Of a DNA stretch of 64,000 bases, positions 1 through 10,839 are shown one piece after another. The stretch is taken from contig OZ020313.1 in NCBI GenBank assembly GCA_963971305.1, positions 23,199,260 through 23,263,259 on the forward strand, written 5' to 3'. The DNA is from Arcuatula senhousia (Eukaryota; Mollusca; Bivalvia; Mytilida; Mytilidae). The position numbers and the translations under genes were made by a program. Below the pieces are notes generated by a model. It saw nothing but the letters and a program-made list of their open reading frames with translations. It made no database searches and was not told the origin of the DNA. Within the stretch, counting starts at the first letter, position 1, and each line of letters begins with the position of its first letter.

Positions 1-19
1 CCGGTACAACTGATTTATA

Positions 20-442
20 TTGGACACAATTGAACTTGTTCTTCAAGTAAACGAGAAAATCGTGATTGCGGGGGACTTGAACTCGAATTTATTTTGTCAA
101 ACTAATAATAAACTGCCAGAGATTATAGAATTATTAGAGTTAAAAAATGTGATTGATAAACCGACTAGAACAAACAATGGCAATCAAACTTTATTAGACC
201 CAATTATAATAACTACTACTTTAGTAGATCTATATTCCGACGTTTTGATCACACCTAGAGAAGTAACCGACCATGACGCGGCCGTAACCTTTTTAAAAAC
301 CTTTAGGCAGGAAAATAAATCATATGAAAGAGAGGTATGGATGTACAGTGACTTAGACAAAGACAAATTTATCCATCATATGAATAACATTGAATGGGAA
401 AATTTTCTTAAAGACATAGAACCTATCATTTTGGCAATTTAA
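20..442 (+). pseudogene. LINE A endonuclease (APE-like) domain fragment
   Basis: An open stretch of about 140 codons matching the C-terminal half of an APE-type LINE endonuclease, which would nick target DNA for target-primed reverse transcription. GDLNSN (about residue 18) is the Mg-binding Asp/Asn motif, and TDHDAAV (about residue 83) corresponds to the catalytic SDH motif with Ser replaced by Thr. The N-terminal half lies left of the window. The frame closes at 442, before the linker to the reverse transcriptase, and the element is split at 596. The first codon of the frame is not a true start. Confidence 0.75.
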
Positions 443-595
443 AAAAATAATGAAATTCACACTTTTTGAAGAATACATTGTAAAACCTTTGAAGAAACTG
501 TTAAATTTTCAAAAAACCTTCCAGAAAGTATTCTTTTCTACAGAAACGCAGTGTCAAAAAAGAGGACAAACTAATTATAGAATGTAAACACTTGT

Positions 596-2984
596 CACGG
601 CCGTCATTCGGTATCGTGAGTTTTTGACTCGTGAAGGAATCGACAACGGCGGCAAATGATAGAAAGCTGCTCGTGGAGGGAGGAGGCGACGGTTCGTGGT
701 GGAGCATAAACTATAATTTTTCTGAAAGTTTATCAAAGTTATTTGAAGAAAAATAAAGAAAATAAAACTGTCTCACAAAATGATCGTGTTTACTCTGCAG
801 TAGAATGGGAAAAAAGTACACGAAAAAGCATTACCAATTTCAAGAATTAATTAAAGGCGTTACTGCACCCTATATTTTTGGGGGTTATAAAAAGGACATT
901 TTTTATACAAATATGTATTAAAATACACAAAAATGACGTTTTAAGCATATCATTATATCCAAAACAATTTTTGCCACATCTTGACAGCTAATATGAAACG
1001 AAAAGTTATTAAAATGTAATAAAATTTCATTTTTTCCAAAAAAAAAAATGCTGTTATTGCTCGTGAAGAATGCGGCGACGATTTATCGCTCGTGAAGTAG
1101 CAAGCGTGACCAGTAAAAAATGGCCTCAAAATAGTTAGATCAAACAATAAATCGGCCATTAAGTAGGCACAAAAAGTAAATCCAAATTAAAAAATATATC
1201 TAGATACGGTTATTCCGGTAATCTACAGATCATAAGTGGTCAATCTCTAATAATTTAGATACAATACGGACCAAAACTTGGAGAAAGATTATAGACAAAT
1301 ATATAAATATGTTGAAAAAATTAAAATAAAATTCATAAATGAACATTTTCTTCAATATGTGCAGCCAAACATTCATTTACATATCGCCGTTTGTAGTAGT
1401 GCTTACTATTGTAGTTATCATTACATGTATGTTCTTCATTGTATAATCAGTGAAATGTCAAGGCAAAAGATCTACTTTGCGGAAATGATTGACTAGACCT
1501 TTTTACTGTCTAATCGCTCATCATAATTTAATATTGGATCAGTTTAAGTTAATAGTACATGATTGGGCCCGACGCGAGTTTTGCCAATGAAAAACTTATT
1601 AACACAACATGTCCATATCAGAAAGGTGAGTTAGATGGTACTTCACCTCGATTTTTTATTGTGAATCTCTATGGTTATTTATACATGTTTTAAAACAATT
1701 AATGGGAATGAAAATGTTAAAACAATTATTGGGTAGAGTTGAACATTCTTGTTAAAATTCAATTTAGTATTCTTTGGCAGCAATATTAACCATTTGATAT
1801 TTGCTTTAAATGTAAATTTCAATTTTAAACTTGTATCACTTTTTAAGCATTACAACGATCAAGTGTGTGAGTGATCACGCTTCACTAAATTATTATTGTT
1901 TGAAGTGTTGAGTCGTATTCTAATTCGATATGATTCTAAGTAACATGTAGCAGTCAGTTGATAACAAGTGTTTACACGAGAGTTGCTCTATATTCCGTTT
2001 ATATTATATATTTTTGTCTTTATGTCTCAGCTTTTCTTCTGTTGAGCTGAACTTCAAGGGTAATCAGTACAATTTGAACTTTAATGAAGAATATCTAGTG
2101 TTATTGTCTCATCTTCGACTAGTGTGAATGTTTCATCTTCTACTGGTGTTATTGTCTCATCTTCGACTAGTGTGGCTGTTTCATCTTCAACTGGAGTTAC
2201 TGTCTCGTCTTCGACTGGTGTTGTGGTCGTCGTCCCATTTTCTCTTGCCGTTGTTTGTACCTTTCTTCTCTTTATTGCCCAATGTCTCTTTCTGTTGTCA
2301 TAATTATTGCTCTTTCTTCTTTTCATGATCTAAAGTTATGAAAATATGACAAGCGAATTTTTAAAAAAAATATATAAGTATTATATGCAATATCATTTAG
2401 GTTATGATTGATTCTAGTGCCGGTACAAAGTTTTGATAATTGATAAATTCCTCCATCACGAGCATAATTCACGAGCAAAAAAATACGGTACACCATTCAT
2501 CACGAGTCGATTTTTCGGTACCGAGCATATTTTTCTTAGATTATTAATACATTTTTTCTTTAAATCATTATAATGGTGTGGAATATGTAAAAACAAAAGA
2601 TGCTGCACACGCACATACCAAATTTGTAACGTTTTATGCAAAAGGCAACCCGCAATTCGTAGAATAACATGTTTGTTTACAGAAAAAATGATGACGAAAT
2701 AATCGCCTTGAATGAGTTTGAAGAAAGTAATGCATTTTTATTTTTATTTTTTGTTGGCTTTTGTTCATAATGTTCATTAATTTTGTGAGACATATTTTTG
2801 TTGTTGAATATTTTGTACATAAATATAAGAAAATTAGAATAAAAGACTGACATTCTATTTGAAATGTCCGAATTCCTCCGCCACGAGCCGTCGCCTCCTC
2901 CCTCCACGAGCAGCTTTCTATACTTTGCCGCCGTTGTCGATTCCTTCACGAGTCAAAAACTCACGATACCGAATGACGGCCGTG
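596..2984. mobile_element. 2.39 kb DNA transposon with about 105-bp TIRs and 5-bp TSD, inserted in LINE A
   Basis: The ends are inverted copies starting CACGGCCGTCATTCGG (596 onward) and ending at 2,984. Near-identity runs for about 105 bp, including the GGAGGGAGGAGGCGACGG stretch near 676 and its complement near 2,900. The flanks carry a direct repeat CTTGT at 591-595 and 2,985-2,989, a 5-bp target-site duplication. Further copies of a CTCGTGAA motif lie near 1,059-1,100 and 2,456-2,510. No transposase is recognisable, so it is non-autonomous. Superfamily not assigned. Confidence 0.8.
2084..2326 (-). repeat. Coding-frame minisatellite inside the 596-2,984 element
   Basis: About four to five units of 30 bp at roughly 2,098-2,222 alternate GTYTCATCTTCGACTRGTGT-type halves. 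On the minus strand an open frame of 81 codons runs from 2,326, with a lysine/arginine-rich start (MKRRKSNNYDNRKRHWAIKR) followed by a repeated VEDET motif. The frame could be an exon fragment carried by the element, but I recognise no family and see no expression signals, so it is listed as a repeat. Confidence 0.4.
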
Positions 2985-2989
2985 CTTGT

Positions 2990-3246
2990 GGGTACCGGTA
3001 AACTGAGAAACGAAAAGTAACCAAACGAAACGGAGCGGAACAAAAACGATATCGGTAAAGAAGGAAACGTCAACAGTAAAATAAGCAACCGAAATCTGTA
3101 AAGAAAGGAAACGAAATCGAGCGAAACTAGTACAAAAAGAAAACTGAATCGATTTTAGCCGACACCAGTCGTTTTTCTTAATTTACCGATTTCGTTTTCT
3201 CTTCGCCGCGTTTGGTTACATTTCGTTTCTCAGTTTAACAGTACCC
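2990..3246. mobile_element. 257-bp MITE with about 38-bp TIRs
   Basis: The left end GGGTACCGGTAAACTGAGAA (2,990) is matched in inverted orientation by the right end finishing GTACCC at 3,246. Homology continues through GAAACGAAAAGTAACCAAACG with a few mismatches. The interior is A-rich with CGAAAC/CGGAAC-type repeats and has no open frame. It abuts the TSD of the 596-2,984 element. I found no clear duplication of its own. Confidence 0.75.
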
Positions 3247-3479
3247 AGTTTACTAAAAGTAAATATTTATACTGGACAATACTTAATCAACGCGAATAAT
3301 TAAAATAAGATTATTTTATAGAAAACTGCAAAACATTGAGTTTTAATGTTGGTAAAAGTAAGTTTTAGATAGTATATTTTTAATATATGTACTTTTTATT
3401 CAATGTTAAAAATTGCGAATTTGATAGTTTCTATGTCTTTAATGATGGCGACATTAATGAAATGGCATACAAATTTGAA

Positions 3480-5770
3480 CGAATTTATATTGAAAAGAAA
3501 TGAGACTGCGAGATAGATTAAGAAAAAAGCCATAAAAACCATATATGAGAGAGATATCAAAAAATTTAAAAATCAACGAAATAAAGTAAACAACATGAAA
3601 AAGCATGCAAAAGAGACCTTTGAAAAAAATTTAGACAATTATATACTTGAAAATGCATCGAAACCTAAAACATACTGGAAAATAATGAAGATGCTAATTA
3701 AATCGAATAAAGGTAGCAATGCAATACCACCATTAATGAATATTATGAACGACGGTCGAACTGACGATATTGCATATGACGATGATCAAAAAATGTGAAT
3801 TATTAAATAAGTACTTTTGTGAAGTCTCAAATCTTGACGATGAAATGACTCCTTTGCCCACAATGGATATGAAAACCCCAAATAAACTTTGTAATTTTGA
3901 GATAACTGAAAAGGAAGTCATAGATATTCTTCTAATCTTAGATCCTAATAAAGCCACAGGTCCAGACAAAGTCAGTCATAGGATGCTTAAAATCTCACCC
4001 GAAAATATTGCTAAACCACTAGCAATACTCTTCAATAAATCAATTCAACAGGGTGTTTATCCAATGTCATGGAAACTGAGTCATGTAATTCCAATACTTA
4101 AAAAGGGGACTCCTCATTACCATCCAATTATCGACCAATTTCGTTAATCAGCTGTCTAGGTAAAGTTATGGAAAGAGTTGTATATAAACATGTGTACACT
4201 CACCTTATTAATAATAATCTAATATATGAATATCAGTCCGGTTTTTTACCTAAACACTCCACGGTACACCAGCTAATAGAACTATATAACTCCATTCTCA
4301 ATTCACTTGAAAATAAGGAAACCGACTGTTTTGTTTTCTGCGACTTTTCAAAAGCCTTCGACAAAGTTTGGCACAAGGGACTCTTACATAAACTAAAATC
4401 TTACGGTATCAGTGGCAAGCTGCACAACTGGTTTCTAAATTATTTAACTAATAGAAAACAAAGTGTGATCTGCAAAGATAAAATTTCTTCTTCTAGACCA
4501 ATTAAAGTCGGCGTTCCTCAAGGGTCAGTCCTTGGTCCTTTATTGTTTCTAATATATATAAATGATATTGGTGACAAATTATTATCGCTGACTAGACTAT
4601 TTGCTGATGATACTTCACTTGGCTATTCAAGTAGGGATCAGTTAGAAATTAAACGTGTCATTGACAACGATTTGAAGGAACTCGACAAATGGTCAAAAGA
4701 TTGGCTTATGTCTTTTAATCCAAATAAGAACGAGATTATGCTTTTCAGTAATGTAGAAATAGATAATGATCTTAAATTTGCCTTAAATGGACAAGATATT
4801 CCAATTGTATCACATCATAAACACTTAGGGGTAAATTTTCTAACGATGCCAAATGGAATTATCATATTGAAAATCTCATCAAAAATATTTCAAAACACCT
4901 CAATGTGCTTCGTAAGTTAATATTTAAGTTAAGTAGAACAAATCTTAACAGACTTTACGAAACATTTATTAGACCCCTGTTTGAATACGGATGCGAAGTT
5001 TGGGATGGTTGTGGTACAGTTAATTGTTTAAAACTAGAAAAACTTCAATTAGAGGCTGCTAGAATTGTCACCGGACTCCCAATATTAACTAATAAAATAC
5101 ATTTATATAACGAAACAGGTTGGGAACCACTCGCAGATAGACGCCAGCGGAGGGTACTACAATTATTTGATAATATTCAAGCAGGTAATGCACCAACCTA
5201 CTTGAGAAATATTGTCCCTCCCACAATACAAAGCGTATCAAATTATCCACTGCGAAATGGCAAAGATTTAATAGTCCCATTCTGCAGATTGTCGGTAACA
5301 TCGGACTCCTTCTTTCCATCCGCAATTAAACAATGGAACAACCTTGAAGTTTCAGTACGAGAACAAGATACAACAAACAAGTTTAAAAAAGCTTTAAAAC
5401 AAAATTCCGAAATCGGTGCAACAAACCAAAAATGTATTCTTCGTATGGACCGCGTAAATTAAATATAATTCTTACTCAGTTAAGATGCGGTGCATCATTT
5501 CTGAACGCGGATTTATCGGAAGTAAACATTGTAACAAATCCATCATGTAGCTGTGGCGCTGCACACGAAGATTGCAACCACTATTTATTAAAGTGCACAA
5601 ATTATAACCTTATCCACAATAAAATGCGCATTAACCTAAACTGGATTCCGCTTGAAATTTCATCATCCCTTCTACTACAAGGTAGTGAAAATCTATCCGA
5701 TGAACAAAACAAACTTATCTTTGACGAAGTATTTGAGTACATTAAATCCTCAAAGCGCTTCCTCCTGTGA
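3480..5770 (+). pseudogene. LINE A reverse transcriptase and C-terminal region, multiply frameshifted
   Basis: Successive open segments in different frames (about 3,540-3,790, 3,770-4,147, 4,150-4,920, 4,905-5,462, 5,432-5,770) together read as one LINE polyprotein. They give the pre-RT linker (about RLRKKAIK), finger motif ATGPDKVSHRMLK, CFVFCDFSKAFDKVWHKGLL (palm motif A), GVPQGSVLGPLLFLIYIND, the catalytic FADDTS box at about 4,600, the thumb, and a C-terminal zinc-knuckle-like CSCGAAHEDCNHYLLKC. At least four frameshifts lie near 3,785, 4,135, 4,880 and 5,430, and another near 3,505. The catalytic FADD is intact but the gene is dead as a whole. Confidence 0.85.
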
Positions 5771-6084
5771 CCTGTGATACTACTCTTTGTTATAACATGG
5801 AGTTATGATATAGCTATGTCATGACACCATGATTATTCAATCCATGCAAGACTTGTGAGAATGCAGAGTGAATGGTTTACGTGTGTATGTGTGTTTGTAT
5901 GTGTGTGTGATATTCAAAATTAATATATGTTTCATTCTATCTCTTGTTGCATGCTCTTTACTTGTATTGTATTATATATCTCTAGGGAGAAGACTTCATA
6001 AATTGGAAAAACTTGTGTCTGATCCATTTTGTACTCTTTTGAGCAAATAAAATTGTTATAAACTAATAGAACAAACAAACAAAC

Positions 6085-7630
6085 TCTGTGCTAAATATGA
6101 AATTACTTTGTCTTTCAAAATAGAAGAAACTGTTGTTGTATTAACATTACTTACTGATAATTGCAAGTGATATTTATTTTTGTCACCCAATTTTCAAATA
6201 AATCATGACATTAAGCTTATTTTTTCACTTTTGAAATTTGCAAATAAAATAAGGATGACATTAAATTATGCCTCTATGGAGTCGCTCAAGTAGACAGCCA
6301 AGGTCATTTTAAAGAACAATTTCTTTTGAAATGCCTGAACAAAATCAAGACCATTGCATTCTTCAATTTCTCAGCTTTCTCGTTGTCTTGTTTTTTTTGT
6401 CGTTTCTTCTTGGATTTGTGAGATAAATCTTCCCAGTTCGGCAGTTTTGATGTTACTTTTATTAAAACAATCAATGTGAATTGCAGCATCTACATACATT
6501 TCCTTTATCTTACATATAATTTTATGGAGTTAAAACTTTCCTAACTCAGATGTTTCCTTTGTTTGTTTTAATTTGCGGCTAATTCCATGATTCAATTGAT
6601 GAAAGCATCTTCATACATTTCCTTTACATATAATATGGAGTTAAAACTTACTTAACTAAGTTAACTTTGTTTTTCTTTGTTAGTTTTTAAATTGCTGTTA
6701 ATTTAATTTGTGAAAGTTGTACATGTGTAGCATTAACTTATTTAATATCTATTATCTTTAAATGCTCTATTTGAATAGATAAAAGATAAAATACATGTAT
6801 ATCCCAAAGTCCCAAAAATCAGGTTTCACGAAGCAAAGACTTTTGAGCGCAATTTAAGCTTAAAGTCCAAGAAAATATTTGTTAAAATCAGATGAAGTTC
6901 AAGACCGAGAATATATCACTGCATGTGAACAAAATAAAACAACGAGTCGACAGAACGACATAAAACAACATCCAAAAACACAAACACGACAACACAAGAA
7001 TGAAATGTTTACTGTTTGATGGAGCAAACTCGCTCGTTATTCGGGGATTACTTTAGTGTTAAAAACTTCAGTGTATAACAAGTACTTGTAACATGTAAGT
7101 CAAAAATAACGTCAGTCGAAGCTTAAATTTTGTTGCCTCTAATTAAGTTGTTACTTTTATGTTTGATCAACTCTTTCCGGTAATTTTGCTGTTTTATTTA
7201 TCGACAAGCTGCACACCAAGAAGTTAACGTAATAAAAACTAGTGTTTTTTTACCAAATACCATACGGCTAGTCTTCAAACAAAGCAAATACGAAACAATA
7301 TGTAATAACATTTTAGCTTCAAATGTGAAATTGTTTTCCCTTATGACTTATGACTTTAATAACACCAATGACCTTTCAGTATGGGAATATTTTCAGATAG
7401 AATTTCATTTACCATCTTAATTTTTCTGTCAATTTACATTTATGGGAAATAAGTACAGAGTTAAAAAAAAACATGTTCATTGAAAAAAATAACGATAAAA
7501 TGAGCACAAGACAATAATGGACAAAGCATCATATGATCTCATATGGGCACTATCAAGTGGATGCAAAATGACAGGAGAACTGGTTTATATGTTCATTGAA
7601 TAAAGTATTAGACTTTCGATTTTGTCTCTC
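6085..7630. other. Intergenic, AT-rich
   Basis: No gene found. About 6,340-6,440 resembles, in reverse, part of the inner arm of the large palindrome near 24,940-25,010 (shared word CAAGACCATTGC). A short LINE-type tail TTATGACTTATGACTT lies at about 7,340. The nearest AATAAA on the minus strand for the TRIM-like gene is in TTTATTTAT near 7,195. Confidence 0.5.
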
Positions 7631-7639
7631 TGTTTACTC

Positions 7640-9331
7640 TTACGAAAGTTTGTACAGAAACATTTTCTGATAGTCGTTTGTTATTAGGAGTCGGTTACGA
7701 GTCATATCATAGTCTAACGCTACAGGTGAAAACAGCCCATCCTCCTCAGTCAACAATTCAGAGTGATGTGAACCGTCCGATGATAGAACGACGAGGTTGT
7801 TTGTGAAACATCCAAGAACACACACGTTTCCGTTATTGTCAACACTTATTCCTCTGGGAAGACGCAACACGTTCTCATCTTTAAACTCCCACTCTGTTGT
7901 TCCATCTATACTACAACATGTCACGGTATGAGCAGAACGGTTAGTGTAGTACAGATAATCTCGATGTGACGCTATGTACGATAACTGTGACATGCTAGGA
8001 ATGCTCTTCATCGTCGTTTCCTTTCCATCTTTTAAATTCATTTTACATATTCCGACTTCCGTGGCACAGTAGTAAAGTTGGCCATCGTTGTATGTGATCC
8101 CATTGTTATCTAAATGAGACGTTAGCGATTTAGTTATCTTCCTTGTGTCAATGTCGATTACATGTATATTATGCTTTTGGTCATGGTCTGAAGTGGCTGC
8201 TAAGGTGTTGGTGGATGGTATGTGGGTTATGTCTATAATCTTATGAGGCTTGACATCAATCTGACAGTCTACTGTTCCGTCCTCTTTCATCACTACAATA
8301 CATTTATTTGTATAACTTGCCACGGCGTATTTCCCATCTGGCAGGAAACAGCATCCCCAAACATCTGGTTTGTCAAAGTCAATCTCCCGAATTAGCTCAA
8401 GCCCGATACTCTCAAAAGACCTTACATTGGGTATACGAAGTTGAACCTGTTTATCTTCCTCCTTCTTTAGAACGATGTAACAAGGGCGTGATTCTACTGA
8501 TACACAGCCGAATGTCGGTATGCTCCTTTCTACGGTTTTCAAGGCTTGGTTGAGTTCTACGGACAGAGTGGGTATGTTTAGTTCACCATCTGAGACAAGC
8601 TTCTTAACGTTCTTATCTTCGGACAATGAAAGCTTCTCAATTTTCTTTATTTCTAAGAAGACTTGTAAATCCGTCGCGTGGTCTTTCATAATTGACAGGG
8701 TTTCTCTCATCTTTTCCATCTGGTTTTCTTTCGCCTCTAAAGTCGAAATCAAAGTTTGACATTTTGCAGTGTACGATTCCTGTAATTTTGAGAGCTCTTG
8801 TAATAATTGTTTTTCGATTTTATCAAGATGATTGTTGACTTTTCGCCTCGTTTCTCTTATTTCAGACTGTATTTTCTCCTTCTGTTCTTTAAGTTGTAAT
8901 AAACTTTGTTGGCGATCCTTGATGACTAAACTGATGTTTTCCTTGTTTTCTACTAACTTTGCCTGGCATTCTTCTAACGCATTAGAAACTTTAACTCCTG
9001 CAACGACTTTATCCAGTGGACACATGTTTTTACATTCTCTATGCGTCGTTAAAATACATTCAATACAACATAGGCACTCGTGTTTATCACAGTAGGTTTG
9101 GTAACTCTCGTTGTGTTCCTGACAGGTTTGGGAAATTTTCAGCATCTCAGTAGGAAGTTGTCGGCATTGGTCGATAGGAATTGTATGGTGAGACTTGGTT
9201 TCTCTGATTAACTTGTGTCGTTTGTCACAATTGTTACAAAGCGACTGCTCGCACTCAATACACCACGCAGTAGATGGTTCTGATAGGTCCAACCCCTCAC
9301 ATAACCCACATATAGAGTTGTTTGTTGCCAT
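7640..9331 (-). CDS. RING-less TRIM-like protein (B-box 1, B-box 2, coiled coil, NHL-like propeller)
   Basis: A single coding exon of 563 codons. B-box 1 spans residues 8-49 (C8, C11, C24, C27, C32, C35, H39, H48/H49). B-box 2 spans about 69-103 (CQEH...CDKHECLCCIEC...H). A Glu/Lys/Gln-rich coiled coil covers about 115-235. From about 305 to the end there are propeller-type blades (DVWGCCFLPDGKYAVAS, LRLPRGISVDNNGNVCVLG). No RING precedes B-box 1, so E3 activity on its own is doubtful; TRIM proteins of this kind act in signalling, innate defence or RNA regulation, but I cannot tell which. The ATG at 9,331 has a good context. Directly upstream on the minus strand a pyrimidine-rich TTCTATTTTACAG ends at 9,341, so the 5' UTR is probably spliced, with the coding exon beginning at 9,340. 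Bivalves carry large TRIM expansions, so one-to-one orthology is not implied. Confidence 0.88.
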   Translation of the reverse strand: MATNNSICGLCEGLDLSEPSTAWCIECEQSLCNNCDKRHKLIRETKSHHTIPIDQCRQLPTEMLKISQTCQEHNESYQTYCDKHECLCCIECILTTHRECKNMCPLDKVVAGVKVSNALEECQAKLVENKENISLVIKDRQQSLLQLKEQKEKIQSEIRETRRKVNNHLDKIEKQLLQELSKLQESYTAKCQTLISTLEAKENQMEKMRETLSIMKDHATDLQVFLEIKKIEKLSLSEDKNVKKLVSDGELNIPTLSVELNQALKTVERSIPTFGCVSVESRPCYIVLKKEEDKQVQLRIPNVRSFESIGLELIREIDFDKPDVWGCCFLPDGKYAVASYTNKCIVVMKEDGTVDCQIDVKPHKIIDITHIPSTNTLAATSDHDQKHNIHVIDIDTRKITKSLTSHLDNNGITYNDGQLYYCATEVGICKMNLKDGKETTMKSIPSMSQLSYIASHRDYLYYTNRSAHTVTCCSIDGTTEWEFKDENVLRLPRGISVDNNGNVCVLGCFTNNLVVLSSDGSHHSELLTEEDGLFSPVALDYDMTRNRLLITNDYQKMFLYKLS

Positions 9332-9559
9332 GGTGTCAGTCTGTAAAATAGAAAAACAGAAATTTTATACTTTGCTTTTATTTACAGGTATTCATTTTTC
9401 ATCTCAATGTTTGTCTTTAATGCTCGACCAAATAACTTTTTTGGACGTATAGAAACGCTTCTATGAAAAATGGTATCACGAAAATATACACACAAAAAAT
9501 AAGCAGGCGCACACGACAGCTCATCCTCTCGCCATTTACATTAAAATGTAAGTCAATGC

Positions 9560-9830
9560 GACCTAAATCTGGAACAGATGTTGGTTACTATTCAAGATAT
9601 GCACAGCACACTGACCCAATATGATCTCTCACTCACTTGCAGTTGCTAAGATATGAACCTTGAACAAAGCTTCCACATGAGTTTATGCAGAAAACGAGGT
9701 CAAGGTAACAGTATCTTGGTACAGTCGCTGGTTACTATCCAAGATGTAACCACTGGCCAAATATAACTTGCAGTTGCTAAGATATGAACCTTTACCAAAG
9801 CTTTAACCTACCCACTGATAAAATACCATC
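9560..9830. repeat. Two degenerate tandem copies of a dispersed repeat
   Basis: The phrase CTTGCAGTTGCTAAGATATG recurs at about 9,640 and 9,768, with similar flanks including TGGTTACTATCCAAGATGTA. Related text appears near 41,020-41,190, in the intron of another gene. It is the body of a dispersed bivalve-type repeat and has no coding content. Confidence 0.6.
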
Positions 9831-10009
9831 CTTCAATTATGTGTAGTAACTAAGCTATTGACGTAACACTTTTTAAGCCATTACTCTAGGACACTAGATG
9901 TTGGGGGTCAATGATATTTTACCACTAGATGTGTCTTGGATAGGGCTACACCATCCACTAGAAATGTTAGGGGTCAATCAATTGTAATTCACCACTTCAT
10001 GTGTTTTGG

Positions 10010-10369
10010 GTTACGTGAAACCAACCAATTATAACTTCGTCATTGTAACCTTTGCAATTCATGTAACGAAATTGAAGATGAATTTCACTTTATATTAAAA
10101 TGCACTTTGAATGAAAATTTACGTAAAGATTTTTTAAAACCCTTAGATATTTTTGATCAAATGAATGAAGAAGATAAACTGAAATATATATTGAATCCGG
10201 ATTCAAAGGAACATGTGAGATTGCTGGGCTCCTTTTTGAAACAGTCTCTTTCACTGAGGACAGGGGGCAATACTATTTCTTAATTGTTTCTTTGTTTTGA
10301 ATGTTTGTTTTGTTTGTAGCTATTGACCCATTGGGGTGTAATTTGCTCATGACTTATGACTTATGACTA
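10010..10369 (+). mobile_element. LINE C 3'-end fragment
   Basis: A 5'-truncated LINE: the open frame 10,030-10,283 plus a short 3' UTR, ending in a (TTATGAC)n tail at about 10,349-10,369. It splits a tandem repeat array, which dates it as younger than that array. Confidence 0.7.
10030..10283 (+). pseudogene. LINE C C-terminal zinc-knuckle segment
   Basis: About 84 codons open to TAA, without a start. It begins with a Cys/His cluster (CNLCNSCNEIEDEFHFILKC), then a helical tail ending FLKQSLSLRTGGNTIS. The same C-terminal pattern occurs in LINE B at about 12,907-13,143 (HFLLHCK, SSYLKQSLVLRRGDS), so the two belong to related LINE families. It is 5' truncated and not functional. Confidence 0.7.
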
Positions 10370-10839
10370 TATCTTATGGATGCATAGATGACTTTGGTTA
10401 AGGTTCATAATTTGGATACTATATGTTGAGGGTCAAAGATATTTCACCTGGCACCACCCAATAGAAGTAACACAAAAGTCACTGTTACCTATATTTTACG
10501 CATAAACAGCTTTTATTAATTTCTTAGTAAAGGTCCACATCTTGGATATTACATGTTAGTGGTCAATGATATTTCATCTCTAAATCTGCCTTTGGTAGCA
10601 CCACACTTCCCACCAGAAATAAGGTCATTGCAACCGATATTTTAATGCTGAACAACTTTTGTTTAAATCCATATCCCTGACAATACATGTTGGGGGTCAG
10701 TGATATATTAAGAACGGGAGGACCATCCTGTGGCTTATACACACATTTTCTAGTTTGATGATGTGAAATAAGACGGGGGATACTAGGTTTTACTTTTTGT
10801 ATGATATTTGGCAGGTTCAACTTGTGACGCTCCCGAGGT

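Larger units (their letters stand above)
1..6084 (+). mobile_element. Decayed non-LTR retrotransposon (LINE A), interrupted by two DNA elements
   Basis: The remains of an APE-type LINE in the Jockey/CR1 style. The 3' half of the endonuclease domain lies at 20-442, and the reverse transcriptase and C-terminal region at about 3,480-5,770. The 3' end is at about 6,084, where an ACAA-type simple repeat (6,069-6,084) forms the tail. The element continues past the left edge, since position 1 is already inside the endonuclease. Sequence at 596-2,984 and 2,990-3,246 is later insertion. Several frameshifts and lost linker sequence show it cannot make a protein. Clade assignment is from motif style only. 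Confidence 0.85.
9880..10830. repeat. Degenerate tandem repeat (about 100-150 bp units) split by a LINE fragment
   Basis: The words TGTTGGGGGTCAATGATATT and TAACTTTTGTTTAAATCC-like neighbours recur at about 9,900, 9,967, 10,427, 10,555 and 10,688. The array is interrupted at about 10,010-10,369 by LINE C. No gene is present. Confidence 0.6.

Noticed and set aside
6304..6489. Lys-rich minus-strand frame
   Set aside because: It matches part of a repeat arm present near 24,950 and 27,450; no coding evidence.
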